The notes under the pieces were generated by a model. It saw nothing but the letters and a program-made list of their open reading frames with translations. It searched no databases and was not told the DNA's origin. From Elainella sp. Prado103 (lineage in GTDB: Bacteria > Cyanobacteriota > Cyanobacteriia > Elainellales > Elainellaceae): 64,000 nt of DNA. Within the stretch, counting starts at the first letter, position 1. Each line of letters starts with the position of its first letter. The translations under genes were made by a program, and so were the position numbers. The stretch covers positions 1 to 64,000 of the forward strand of contig JALOOM010000025.1 of NCBI GenBank assembly GCA_025454395.1, read 5' to 3'. This document shows, piece by piece, positions 20,733 to 32,296 of this stretch.

Positions 20733-21900
20733 CAATGCGACTCACCCCTGTACTGGGATAGTAATTCGCCAGAATTTGGAGATATGTATATCCTTGTTCA
20801 GCCAGGTTTAACGCACCCAGTTGGCTCATTCCCTGTCCCCGAAACGCTTCGGCGACAATATCGTCAGAAGCCGCATACAGGGATTCCACAATTCCCCCTC
20901 GATAGCTGACAAATTCTCCGGCGGTTTGATCAACCGCTTGGCTGGTTTCAGGAGCTTCTCGGTAAATGCCGCTATAAACCTGATAGTATTCTGTCGCACC
21001 CAAGTGAAACAGCGAACTCATGGGTTTGAAGTAATAAGTGAGGGCATAGGATCGAGCCGCTACCGCCTGAGCCTTTAATGCTTCAGAATGCCAACTCGGT
21101 GAAACCTCACTCGCTACGACACTATGCAGATAGTTGCGCAGATTGACCAGATTGACCACCCAAAGCTCACCGGCATCATTGACCAGCAAGAGTCGGCCAC
21201 GATAGGTACGATCGCCCAAGGTCAGCAGTCCTCCCTCCACAGGTTCGATCAAAGTCACAGTCGGCACGGCTGAATCATTCATCTGAAGACCATCACTACT
21301 CGGCTGCACGGTATATCCCCCTGCCGCCAAAGTGGTCAATGGATTGCGACTCTGATCCATCACCACTAACCCTTTTGTACTACCTACGATCGCCTTAGGC
21401 ACGCCCTCTGCAATGGCCACCCGCATTTCAATCAGAGCATCGACCGAAGCCGCCGAGCTAGTAAAATTGGCTTTGTACTGCTGGTTGAGGGCTTGCTGCT
21501 CAGGAGTCAACGCCGGTTTTGCTGAGTTGGCCGTCTGGGCTGGCGGTGGGGTGGCTTTGGTGGCAGTTTTGGTCGCTGCTTTGCCTGAAGGCTGAGTCGC
21601 TGGGTCAGAAGCAGACAAGCCTGGAGCAGGGGTGCCTGAGAGATGGGTTGCGCGATCTGATCCAGTCACCATCGGATCACCAATGGATTGGATTGTTTTC
21701 TGCAATGAACGATCCGCAGAGACTCCCTCGGTCAAGCGATTGCCGGAGGCTACGATCGGCGTGGATTGAGACGAAACAGATTGACGATGGAGAAATGCCA
21801 ATACCAGCCCCAGTTGCAGGGTTGCCAATAGCAAAATCAGAAGCAAGGGATAGCGCTGAAACTGACGTTGAATCCATTGAACAGGTTGTGACTTTCCCAT
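20716..21900 (-). CDS. SpoIID/LytB domain-containing protein
   Basis: NLRNYLHSVVASEVSPSWHSEALKAQAVAARSYALTYY; GQGMSQLGALNLAEQGYTYLQILANYYP; N-terminal TM helix. Confidence 0.92.
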   Translation of the reverse strand: MGKSQPVQWIQRQFQRYPLLLILLLATLQLGLVLAFLHRQSVSSQSTPIVASGNRLTEGVSADRSLQKTIQSIGDPMVTGSDRATHLSGTPAPGLSASDPATQPSGKAATKTATKATPPPAQTANSAKPALTPEQQALNQQYKANFTSSAASVDALIEMRVAIAEGVPKAIVGSTKGLVVMDQSRNPLTTLAAGGYTVQPSSDGLQMNDSAVPTVTLIEPVEGGLLTLGDRTYRGRLLLVNDAGELWVVNLVNLRNYLHSVVASEVSPSWHSEALKAQAVAARSYALTYYFKPMSSLFHLGATEYYQVYSGIYREAPETSQAVDQTAGEFVSYRGGIVESLYAASDDIVAEAFRGQGMSQLGALNLAEQGYTYLQILANYYPSTGVSRIVTDYQ

Positions 21901-22115
21901 AGGATGATTTCAGATGACTCCTGCTGATCCGAGAGCGTACTCCATCATCACCAAACCTACAAGTGTTAAGTGATTTGTCTGTATTGAGTGTATCGACTCC
22001 AGACATTTTTAGTGATTTTTATATTTCCTACAGATTTACCAGTTCAACTGCTCGAAATGTAACAGTTTGCAACATATAATATGAAGGTCAATAAGCCATC
22101 AATTGTTGAAGGTAG

Positions 22116-23546
<1,431 letters not shown>

Positions 23547-23584
23547 AGGAGGGTGCTTCAAATGTCCGGCGCTAGTTTACTGGG

Positions 23585-23616
23585 ATCGAGGAATCACGAT
23601 ATCGAGGAATCACGAT
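23585..23616. repeat. 16-bp unit x2 (ATCGAGGAATCACGAT)
   Basis: Exact tandem duplicate between crtP and crtB. Confidence 0.85.
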
Positions 23617-23761
23617 ACGGATCGAGAAACCGATCACCCTTTGTAGACACTGATTGTAAAGAGCCACTGTTGATTTGCTGCGTTGATTCCACCTTCGTAG
23701 GAGAATAGCTTGATAGCTTGCTCGAATCTCCACTTTTCGTCAACCTTCAGCTTGCGATGTA

Positions 23762-24685
23762 ATGCTGCAACTGCCTGAATCTCCCCGTATCACCACTCTG
23801 GCTCCTCTGGAGGATGCCTACGAACTTTGTCGGCAAATTACGGCAGAGTACTCCAAAACGTTCTATTTGGGCACTTTGCTCATGCCTGAGGAGAAACGTC
23901 GAGCAATCTGGGCCATTTACGTCTGGTGTCGTCGCACCGATGAGCTGGTCGATGGCCCGAAAGCAGAACAGACGACTGATTCTACCCTCGATCAGTGGGA
24001 GCAACATCTAGAATCTCTGTTTGCTGGACACCCGATCGAAGCAGTTGACGTGGCCTTAGTGGATACGCTGGAACGGTTCCCGATCGGCATCCAACCCTTC
24101 CGAGATATGATTGCTGGACAACGGATGGATCTCTATCGCAGCCGTTATGAAACCTTCGACGAGTTAAAGCTTTACTGCTATCGGGTAGCAGGCACCGTAG
24201 GGCTGATGACCACTCCAGTGATGGGGGTCGATCACAGTTGCCTCAGTGCCCCTTGGATCCAAGCAGTGCATAGTCCTGAGCCAGAAGCCGTTGCGCTAGG
24301 GATTGCCAACCAGCTCACCAACATTCTGCGCGATGTCGGGGAAGATGCGCGGCGGGGACGTATCTACTTACCCTTGGAGGATTTAGAGCGCTTTCAGTAC
24401 AGCGAGAAAGATCTCCTCAACGGGGTAGTAGACGAGCGCTGGTGCCGTCTCATGCAGTTTCAAATTACACGGGCCCGACGATTCTTTACAGAAGCAGAAC
24501 AGGGCATTAGCTTGTTGAGTCCAGATGCGCGTTTTCCAGTCTGGGCAGCGTTAATGCTGTACCGTGGCATCTTAGACATCATCGAAAAAAATCAATACGA
24601 TGTCTTCCACAAACGCGCCTATGTGCCAGGGTGGCAAAAATTGTTCTACCTGCCTTTAGCCAAAGTGCGATCGGAAGTCCTCTAG
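23762..24685 (+). CDS. crtB: Phytoene synthase
   Basis: AIWAIYVWCRRTDELVDGP; ANQLTNILRDVGEDARRGRIYLP. Confidence 0.97.
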   Translation: MLQLPESPRITTLAPLEDAYELCRQITAEYSKTFYLGTLLMPEEKRRAIWAIYVWCRRTDELVDGPKAEQTTDSTLDQWEQHLESLFAGHPIEAVDVALVDTLERFPIGIQPFRDMIAGQRMDLYRSRYETFDELKLYCYRVAGTVGLMTTPVMGVDHSCLSAPWIQAVHSPEPEAVALGIANQLTNILRDVGEDARRGRIYLPLEDLERFQYSEKDLLNGVVDERWCRLMQFQITRARRFFTEAEQGISLLSPDARFPVWAALMLYRGILDIIEKNQYDVFHKRAYVPGWQKLFYLPLAKVRSEVL

Positions 24686-24710
24686 CGCTCACTCCCTATT
24701 GCGGACTTCC

Positions 24711-24752
24711 AGCAACGATATGCAAGCAACGGTATGCAAGCAACGGTATGCA
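24711..24752. repeat. 14-bp tandem array (AGCAACGGTATGCA x3) containing a start codon
   Basis: Units at 24711, 24725, 24739; each contains ATG. Confidence 0.95.
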
Positions 24753-25659
24753 AATTTGCCAATTGCCCCCGCCCCTCAAACCTGGAGATACGTTTGCAGT
24801 CATCGCGCCCAGCGGCACCTTACGGGAACGGGAAGCCCTGGAAAAGGGATTGCAGATTTTCCAGTCACGGGGCTACCAGGTTAAGCTTTGTTCAGGGTAT
24901 GACCGGCGCTGGGGCTATTTGGCAGGCACGGATACCGAACGACGCAGTCAGCTAGCAACCCTTCTCCAAGATCCCGCTTATCCAGCCCTATTGTGTTTGC
25001 GCGGGGGCTATGGGGGAGCCAGACTCTTGGAAGATTGGCACTGGCCGATCGCTGCACCAAAATGGTTGATTGGGTTCTCTGATATCACCAGCCTACTCTG
25101 GAGTTATGGCAAGCAAGGAGTTTCAGGAGTTCATGCTCCTCTGCTAACGACTATTCATGCAGAACCCGACTGGTCGATTCAACGGTTGTTTAACTGGCTG
25201 GAAGGCCGATCGATCGAGCCCCTCCAGGGGACGAGTTGGCGGGGTGGTCATAGCCTGGGTCTCCTGCTGCCTGCTAATTTAACCGTTGCTACGCACCTCT
25301 TGGGCACCGCCGCCCAACCCTGTCTCGAACAAGTGATCTTGGCCTTTGAAGATGTGGCAGAAGCGCCTTATCGGATCGATCGAATGTTGACTCAATGGCG
25401 GATGCTAGGACTTTTCAAGCAAATCAGCGGGATCGCCCTGGGACGTTTTAGCCAATGTGAACCCACTCCACATTTACCCAGTTTCACGGTAACGGAAGTC
25501 TTACAGGATCGTTTAGCGGACTTGAACATTCCGATCGTCGCCGATTTGCCTTTTGGGCATGATGGAGTCAATGCGGCTTTGCCGGTGGGGAGATGGGTTG
25601 AACTGGATGGGGATCGGGGCACACTAGCCGTCCTCAACTCCTCAAGCCCTGACAATTAG
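24748..25659 (+). CDS. LD-carboxypeptidase (peptidase S66)
   Basis: LKPGDTFAVIAPSGTLRE..., LCLRGGYGGARLL, GFSDITSLLW; ORF track start 24631 looks too early, ATG 24748 lies in the last repeat unit. Confidence 0.9.
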   Translation: MQICQLPPPLKPGDTFAVIAPSGTLREREALEKGLQIFQSRGYQVKLCSGYDRRWGYLAGTDTERRSQLATLLQDPAYPALLCLRGGYGGARLLEDWHWPIAAPKWLIGFSDITSLLWSYGKQGVSGVHAPLLTTIHAEPDWSIQRLFNWLEGRSIEPLQGTSWRGGHSLGLLLPANLTVATHLLGTAAQPCLEQVILAFEDVAEAPYRIDRMLTQWRMLGLFKQISGIALGRFSQCEPTPHLPSFTVTEVLQDRLADLNIPIVADLPFGHDGVNAALPVGRWVELDGDRGTLAVLNSSSPDN

Positions 25660-25681
25660 CAACCTGGTTCATCCCCATCCG

Positions 25682-28582
25682 CTAAGCCATCGTTAGGCAA
25701 CCTTCCAGAGCTTGCAGCAAATCTTTATCCAGATAGGGCTTCGTTAAGTAGGCTTTAGCCCCCAACTGGGTTGCCAACTGACGATATTTTTCGCTACTGC
25801 GATAGGTCAACATCAAAACAGGGACGGTGATTCCTTGTTGACGACAGCGGCTTAACACCTCTAACCCATTCATGCGGGGCATTTCAATATCACAGATCAG
25901 CGCTGCCACATCGGTATGCAATCTGAGTTGGGCGATCGCTTCCCAACCATCCTTGGCTTGCAGCACTTGATAGCCCGCCTTGGCTAATGTTTTGGAGAGG
26001 GCGTGACGAATCGTCAGCGAATCATCCGCAATCAAAATTTTGGGAACGGCAGGGGTTCGACGAGCTTGAATTGGCATAGATTCCCGTGGTAGTTGAGACA
26101 CCTGCCGCCATTTCTCAACCAATGCTGAGCCATCTAACACCGGCACCAACCGACCATCCACCAGAATCGTACAGCCCGACAAACAGGCAGGGGGCGCAAT
26201 CGCATCGTTAAAAGGTTTCACCATCATGTCTTGCTCTAAAACAATGTGATCGACCTTCAAGGCCAGGATCATGCCACCATGGGACAACAACAGTAAGGGA
26301 AAGTTCTTTGTCCGTTGCCAGGCCGGATCAGACCGCTTTAAGGGTTTTTCACCCTCTAGCACACGGGGGTAATGATAGGTCAATAGCAAAGATTCGGGAT
26401 AGATCGGCACAAACTGGCCTTGCCAATGGTAGTACTGATACCCAGCTTCGGTTTGGAACACTTGTTCCGAGGCGACAGTAATCGCCTCTAACATCTCAAC
26501 GGGGATCGCCAGCAAATTCTCCTGAATACTGAACACCAGCAGCTTCGTGATGGTCAGGGTCAGCGGTAAGCGTAGGGTGAAGCTCGTGCCTTTACCAGGC
26601 TGAGAATCAACCGTGACCGCCCCTTTCATGGCTTGAATTTGAGCTTGCACGGCATATAAGCCCATGCCCCGACCGGAGAGATCATTGACTTCTTCGGTTG
26701 TAGAAAAACCTGGAGCAAACAAATAATCCATCAGTTGTTGATGGGTCAGAGCTGCTGCCGTTTCTGCTGCAATCAAATTGAGGGCGATCACAGTTGTCCG
26801 CACCTGATCAAAATCAATGCCTTGACCATCATCCCGTACCTCTAGATAGGTCTGATTACCCCGATGCCAGGCCCGAATCGTAATGTGACCTTGGGCGGGT
26901 TTGCCAAGCATTTGCCGGACTTCCGCTGGCTCGATACCATGATCAAACGCATTCCGTACCAGGTGAACGAGTGGATCATAAAGCTTTTGCAGGATGGCTT
27001 TATCAACCAGAGTCTGCGTGCCTTTGAGTTCTAAAACCACGGGTTTTTGTTCCGCTTCGGCCAGGTCACGCACCATGCGGGGAAATTGGTTGAGTAATTC
27101 GCTGACTGGCAGCATCTGCGCCTGAAACAGGTTGCGCTGTACTTGCTTCAGTGTTTTTTGTTTTTGTTTATCAATCTGCTGTAACCGCTGATCCAGCAGC
27201 ATCAGATCTTGGATTGCCTCACCGAACTGCGCCAGTTCTTCCACGATCGACTGGGTGGTGGACTGTAAGTAAGCCTGTCCTCGGGCTTGCAGGCGACGAG
27301 AGCGCTGCTGATCTGCTGTCACCGCTAGCCGAGAAGCCGGTTGCTGTTGTGCCCAGCGGCTTAAACTGACCGCCAGTTGCCGGACGCGACCGAAAGATTG
27401 GGTCAGAAATTCTAAGGTTTCGATTTGCTGATCTCGCTGCGATCGAAATCGATTATCTTGCGTGACCAACTCACTCACTAAATTGGTCAGTGGCTCTAGC
27501 TGTCCGCCTTCCGGCCGCAAACCCAACCGTGGGGTCGGCGGGGGAGACAGCCGGGTCGAAAACATCGGTTGGGCCGGCACCAGCGCAGTGGTGGTAGGAG
27601 GGGGAGTATGCGGAGAGTCTTCCCACCCAGCAGTCCGCCGTTCTGGTGCTGCCAATTCCGCCAGGCTCGATCGAGCATAGGAGCTATGGCTTTCAAGACT
27701 CAGAGACAGCAGATCAGCATCTGGGAGGGCCTGGAGGGCTTGCCAAATTGCCTGACTGATCGATCGCACCTGATCCGGTCGATTTTGGAGGTCAGATAAC
27801 CCTTGCTCTGCCACCTGAATGAGGCGATCGTTCTGAGCCAATTCACCCAAACCTCTAAAAATTTCGAGCTGGGCAGCCAGCACACTGGCATTCGTAAATG
27901 CTTCGGCAGCCACCTGGGTATCACCACCAGACTCACTCCCAGCTTGCCAATCCAGTTGGGAGCGCAGGACATCTAGCCGGTGGATGCCAGACCTTAATTC
28001 TTGCAGGAACAAATCCTGGCTGAAGAATTCAACCGATGCCTGCTCGCCTGAATGGGCTACTTCTGGAGCTTCTATTCTCACTGGCAGAGTCGAATCAACC
28101 GTTGGCAGCGAGTAGCTGAGCGGGATGACGGGCGGCTGCCAGTCCTCCTCCTGCCCGGTAAACGACACAGGAGCGGCCAGGGTTTTGAGTTGAGTCGCTA
28201 GCGTTTGCCAAACTGGGCTACTGAGAGCAGCCAAGGCGATATCATCACTACAGCCGGTTTCCAGTTCTTCTAGCAGGGGCATTTTCAAACAGTCAAACGC
28301 CTGCAAAATCAGATTTTCCAGGGCAAGGTCGATCGGAACAGCGCGATCGGAACAGGCCTTCAGCACCGTTTCTAATTGATGTGCCAAAGTTTGAATCTGC
28401 CCTAAACCTACACAGGCAGCCCCCCCTTTGAGCGAGTGAGCCGCTCGCATGAGCCGATAAATTTTCGCCACACTGTGGTCAGACTTTAAGTCTAGTAGCC
28501 CTTCCTCCAGGGTTTGTAAGAGTTCCGGTACTTCTTGGAGGAAGAACTGATAAGACTCAGAGGGACGGAAGTCAGAAACCAT
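25682..28582 (-). CDS. CheA-type hybrid histidine kinase (HPt, HATPase, CheW, REC); PixL/Tax-like
   Basis: AAHSLKGGAACVG; LVRNAFDHGIEP; DDGQGIDFDQV; GRGMGLYAVQ; C-terminal REC ILIADDSLTIR...ICDIEMPRMNG...TKPY. Confidence 0.95.
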   Translation of the reverse strand: MVSDFRPSESYQFFLQEVPELLQTLEEGLLDLKSDHSVAKIYRLMRAAHSLKGGAACVGLGQIQTLAHQLETVLKACSDRAVPIDLALENLILQAFDCLKMPLLEELETGCSDDIALAALSSPVWQTLATQLKTLAAPVSFTGQEEDWQPPVIPLSYSLPTVDSTLPVRIEAPEVAHSGEQASVEFFSQDLFLQELRSGIHRLDVLRSQLDWQAGSESGGDTQVAAEAFTNASVLAAQLEIFRGLGELAQNDRLIQVAEQGLSDLQNRPDQVRSISQAIWQALQALPDADLLSLSLESHSSYARSSLAELAAPERRTAGWEDSPHTPPPTTTALVPAQPMFSTRLSPPPTPRLGLRPEGGQLEPLTNLVSELVTQDNRFRSQRDQQIETLEFLTQSFGRVRQLAVSLSRWAQQQPASRLAVTADQQRSRRLQARGQAYLQSTTQSIVEELAQFGEAIQDLMLLDQRLQQIDKQKQKTLKQVQRNLFQAQMLPVSELLNQFPRMVRDLAEAEQKPVVLELKGTQTLVDKAILQKLYDPLVHLVRNAFDHGIEPAEVRQMLGKPAQGHITIRAWHRGNQTYLEVRDDGQGIDFDQVRTTVIALNLIAAETAAALTHQQLMDYLFAPGFSTTEEVNDLSGRGMGLYAVQAQIQAMKGAVTVDSQPGKGTSFTLRLPLTLTITKLLVFSIQENLLAIPVEMLEAITVASEQVFQTEAGYQYYHWQGQFVPIYPESLLLTYHYPRVLEGEKPLKRSDPAWQRTKNFPLLLLSHGGMILALKVDHIVLEQDMMVKPFNDAIAPPACLSGCTILVDGRLVPVLDGSALVEKWRQVSQLPRESMPIQARRTPAVPKILIADDSLTIRHALSKTLAKAGYQVLQAKDGWEAIAQLRLHTDVAALICDIEMPRMNGLEVLSRCRQQGITVPVLMLTYRSSEKYRQLATQLGAKAYLTKPYLDKDLLQALEGCLTMA

Positions 28583-28657
28583 ATTTGAACGCCATTGAAC
28601 ACAGTTAAAATGACGAGGTCTAAAATGACGGGGTCTGGAGGAGCGAGTATCTCAGCA

Positions 28658-31600
28658 TTACTGCACTTTGAATTGGGCCGCACTTTCTTGCAGCTCATGG
28701 GCCACGCCCAACAACTGCTGGAAAGAAGCCGCAACTTGTACCGATTGCTCGGAAGTGGTGTGAGCAATTACCTCAACCTCTTGCATGGTGCAAGACACCG
28801 AAGTAGAAGCCTTGGTTTGAGCCACCGCAGCTTGAGCCATTTGTTCGACCAACTCCCGAATTTCGCCGCTGACGATCGCAATCGAGTTAAGCTTTTGGCG
28901 AGTGGTTTCGACCAGTTCCGTTCCTGAGATCACCTGATCTAGCCCAGACTCCATCGCCATCACGACCTGGTTGGTTTCCGCCTGAATCTCTTCCACAATT
29001 TGTTCAATTTCACGGGTGGCTGCACTCGATCGCTCCGCCAAAGAACGCACCTCTTCTGCTACCACCACAAAGCCCTGTCCTTCTGAAGAACTGTTGGCTT
29101 CAATGGAAGCATTCAAGGCCAGCACATGAGTTTGATTCGCCAAATCCCGAATTAGGCTAACCACCCGCGAGATCTTCTGGGAAGCTTCACCCAATCGCTT
29201 CACTTTTTGGGCTGTTTCACCCACCGTTTCTTGGATCGTCAAGATCCCATCCACGGTTCGATTCATCGCCTCATCCCCATCCCGGAGAGTTTGGTTCGCC
29301 TGCTGCACCTTCAGTTTTGCCGCCTGAGCATTAGCCGCAACCCCTTGCAGGGACTCTGCCATCATTTGAATCTGCCCGAGAGCAGTGGTAATCGCCTCCG
29401 CCTGACGTAACGCCTCCGTTGATAGCGTGTTGACCTCCTCTTCGCTACTGCGGGCCGTTTGACCCACCGCATGAGCCGCCGACTGCACTTGCAGCACAAT
29501 CTGCTGAAGGTTACCGATCGTGGCATTGAGGAACTCCGCCACCGTCCCAATTTCACCCTCCAACTGGCGACCCCGCACTGTGAGATCCCCCTGCAACACA
29601 TCCCTGACATCCGTCAATAAGTTTTCCAGTTGATTTTGGATGGCTTCTTTTTGTTGGCGCTGCTCTTGGGAGGCGAGTTCCGCCTGCTGTCGGGATTGCT
29701 CTAAGGTTTCAATAAACCGAATGTGATCGAGTGCATATTCTAATTGGGTCGCGAGTTCAGAGAAAAAGTCAATATCGGTTCGATGCCATGCCCTTGCGCC
29801 AGAACAGTGGTGGGCAATCAGCAGCCCTGCCAAGCCACCGGACTGGCGAATCGGGGCCACCAAGTTCGCTTTGACATCATATTGCTCTAGCGTTCGGATA
29901 TGACAATCGGACAGTCCCGGTTCTTCGTAAATATTGTTGATCGCCCGAACCCGCCCATTCCGATACAGCTCCACATAGCGCCCCCGAAAACAAGGGTCGT
30001 CGATTTTAGCATCCAGCACCTTGGGAAATCCGGGCATCACGGCTTCTGCCACCATCGTGCCACTCCAATCGGCATTGAACCAATACACCATCACCCGATC
30101 GGTTTTCAGCATACGCAATGCCCCTTGCACCGTCGTTTTATAAACATCTTCCCGGCTGAGGGATTGGCGGGCTCGAAAGGCAATATCACCGAACAGGCGC
30201 GATCGACCGAGCACCGCTTGACTGCGCTCCAGGAAGCTCAAATGTTCGATAGCATAGTCCAGTTGGGTGGCGAGTTGAGCAAAGAAGTCAATCTCGGTCT
30301 GGCTCCAAACACGGGTCGAGGCACATTGATGGGCGATCAAGAGCCCAGTCAGTTCATTGTTTTGCCGCAGCGGTGCGACCAGATTGGCCTTCACGCCATA
30401 TTTTTCCAGGGTACGAATATGGCAATCGGTCAGCCCAGGTTCCTGGCGAATATTGTTGATCGCCCGAACCCGCCCATTGCGATACAGTTCAACATAGCGC
30501 CCTCGAAAACAGGGGTCATCAATTTTTTCATGCAGCACCTGCGGAAATCCCGCCGTTACGGATTCTGCAATCATGGTGCCGCTCCAGTCTGGATTGAACT
30601 GATACACCAGCACCCGATCGGTGTTGAGCATCTGTCGGGCTCCCTGCACCGCTACCTGAATTACATCCTGGAGATCGGCAGATTGGCGAGCCCGAAAGGC
30701 GATTTCACCGAAGAACCAAGCCCGTTGTGCCGCTGCCTCCTGCTGGTTAAAGGAGGTGACATAGTCGAGGGCATATTCCACTTCTGTGGCCAGTTGGGAC
30801 AAAAAATCAATATCAGCTTGCGTCCATTGGCGAGCACTCAAGCACTGATGGGCAATCAGCAGTCCGTAGAGGGCTTCATCTTGGCGAATCGGCACCACAA
30901 GATTGGCCCGCACCCGGTATTGCTCCAACAGACGGATATGGCAGTCTGTGAGTCCCGGCTCTTTATAAATATCTGTGATCGCTCTTGTCCGTCCATTTTG
31001 ATATTGCAGTGCATGACGCTGCCGAAAACAAGGATCACCGATGGTTTCATTCAGCACCTTGGGTAATCCCGGTGCGATCGACTCCGCCACCATTGTGCCG
31101 CTCCAATCAGGGTTAAATCGATAAATGACGACGCGATCGGCGGCCAAAAACTGTCGGGCTCCTTCTACCGTCGCCTCATACAACACAGACAGCTTAGGAG
31201 ACTGGCGCGTCCGAAAAGAGAGATTACTCAAAAGCTGCCGCTGCTGGGTCTGGCGAGCCTGTTGCTTAGACATCATTTGCAACTGGGCAGAGAGCTGTTT
31301 CAGCTTTTCCTCTAACCGCACCAGCTCATTGCCTTCCACATGGCTCAACCGACCTTGTCCCAGTTGATTCACCACCGCATTGGCACTCTCTAGCGGTCGC
31401 AGCACCCGCTGAGTCAACAAATTGGCAGCAATCGCAGCAACCATCGCAGTGAATAGACTGCCAAACACCACTGTATTGAGGGGACTCGGAAAAAAGTAGC
31501 TGATCCAGCCAATCAATAAGACCGGCATCGTACTAAAAATCACTGCGCCGATCGCAATTTGCTGCTTCAGCCCCAACCCCATCCAACCACTCGACGGCAG

Positions 31601-31771
31601 CACGGGAGCAGGCAACCCAGATTTCACCACATCAGAGGGTGCTCCGACCTCTTCTTCTAAGTCAGGAGAGAACTCCAACTCATCTAGAATGCTAGCGGAG
31701 AACGGGTTTTCGCCTAGAGAAGGACTCTCCGGAGAATTGATATCTGAGAATTGATGGAAATTTTCGGGCAT
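28658..31771 (-). CDS. Methyl-accepting chemotaxis protein with three tandem cyanobacteriochrome-type GAF domains (PixJ-like)
   Basis: Two TM helices, HAMP regions, three GAFs each with DPCF and DCHIR motifs, MCP signalling region EGQGFVVVAEEVRSLAERSS. Confidence 0.93.
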   Translation of the reverse strand: MPENFHQFSDINSPESPSLGENPFSASILDELEFSPDLEEEVGAPSDVVKSGLPAPVLPSSGWMGLGLKQQIAIGAVIFSTMPVLLIGWISYFFPSPLNTVVFGSLFTAMVAAIAANLLTQRVLRPLESANAVVNQLGQGRLSHVEGNELVRLEEKLKQLSAQLQMMSKQQARQTQQRQLLSNLSFRTRQSPKLSVLYEATVEGARQFLAADRVVIYRFNPDWSGTMVAESIAPGLPKVLNETIGDPCFRQRHALQYQNGRTRAITDIYKEPGLTDCHIRLLEQYRVRANLVVPIRQDEALYGLLIAHQCLSARQWTQADIDFLSQLATEVEYALDYVTSFNQQEAAAQRAWFFGEIAFRARQSADLQDVIQVAVQGARQMLNTDRVLVYQFNPDWSGTMIAESVTAGFPQVLHEKIDDPCFRGRYVELYRNGRVRAINNIRQEPGLTDCHIRTLEKYGVKANLVAPLRQNNELTGLLIAHQCASTRVWSQTEIDFFAQLATQLDYAIEHLSFLERSQAVLGRSRLFGDIAFRARQSLSREDVYKTTVQGALRMLKTDRVMVYWFNADWSGTMVAEAVMPGFPKVLDAKIDDPCFRGRYVELYRNGRVRAINNIYEEPGLSDCHIRTLEQYDVKANLVAPIRQSGGLAGLLIAHHCSGARAWHRTDIDFFSELATQLEYALDHIRFIETLEQSRQQAELASQEQRQQKEAIQNQLENLLTDVRDVLQGDLTVRGRQLEGEIGTVAEFLNATIGNLQQIVLQVQSAAHAVGQTARSSEEEVNTLSTEALRQAEAITTALGQIQMMAESLQGVAANAQAAKLKVQQANQTLRDGDEAMNRTVDGILTIQETVGETAQKVKRLGEASQKISRVVSLIRDLANQTHVLALNASIEANSSSEGQGFVVVAEEVRSLAERSSAATREIEQIVEEIQAETNQVVMAMESGLDQVISGTELVETTRQKLNSIAIVSGEIRELVEQMAQAAVAQTKASTSVSCTMQEVEVIAHTTSEQSVQVAASFQQLLGVAHELQESAAQFKVQ

Positions 31772-31783
31772 CCGGGCTCACCT

Positions 31784-32296
31784 CTAATCTGCTTTTAATA
31801 AATCCAAAATTTTTTCGCCATCTAGAATCAGCATCGTTTTTTGCTCACTGATTTGATAAGAACCTTTCAGGCAAAAGGCCAATCGTGGAGTCATTTCGAT
31901 CACCAGGGCAGGCTGCAAGGGTTGAATTTTGTGGCTGGGCAGTAGAATCAGTTGCCCAACTTGCCGCACAGCGACCCCCACATGCGATTGAAACCGCTTA
32001 ATCACCATGACACTATAAAGCTGGCGATAATTTTGCGTAAATAAGGATTCAAACCCCAGCAAACAGGCTAAGTCAACAATCCATAACACCTCACCTCGGT
32101 GATTCGAAATGCCCATAATGGCATCCGAGAGATCAAAAATAGGCACAATCTGCCCAGATTCAAGGCTGAGAATTTCCTCGAGTTGATCCGTCGGCAGCAG
32201 TGCTTGTATCTCGGTTGTGACATCAAAACTCAAAAATTGTTGGGATCGAGCGGGTCTTACGGCGGCTGGCTCAGTTAGGCCGGAAGTATCACTCAT
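31784..32296 (-). CDS. CheW-like protein (PixI-like)
   Basis: QFLSFDVTTEIQALLPTDQLEEILSL...GISNHRGEVLWIVDLACLLG; directly upstream of MCP and CheA. Confidence 0.9.
   Translation of the reverse strand: MSDTSGLTEPAAVRPARSQQFLSFDVTTEIQALLPTDQLEEILSLESGQIVPIFDLSDAIMGISNHRGEVLWIVDLACLLGFESLFTQNYRQLYSVMVIKRFQSHVGVAVRQVGQLILLPSHKIQPLQPALVIEMTPRLAFCLKGSYQISEQKTMLILDGEKILDLLKAD

Noticed and set aside
29900-31066. 388-aa ORF antisense to the MCP gene
   Set aside because: Repetitive shadow ORF caused by the three similar GAF segments on the opposite strand, where the MCP domains are clear
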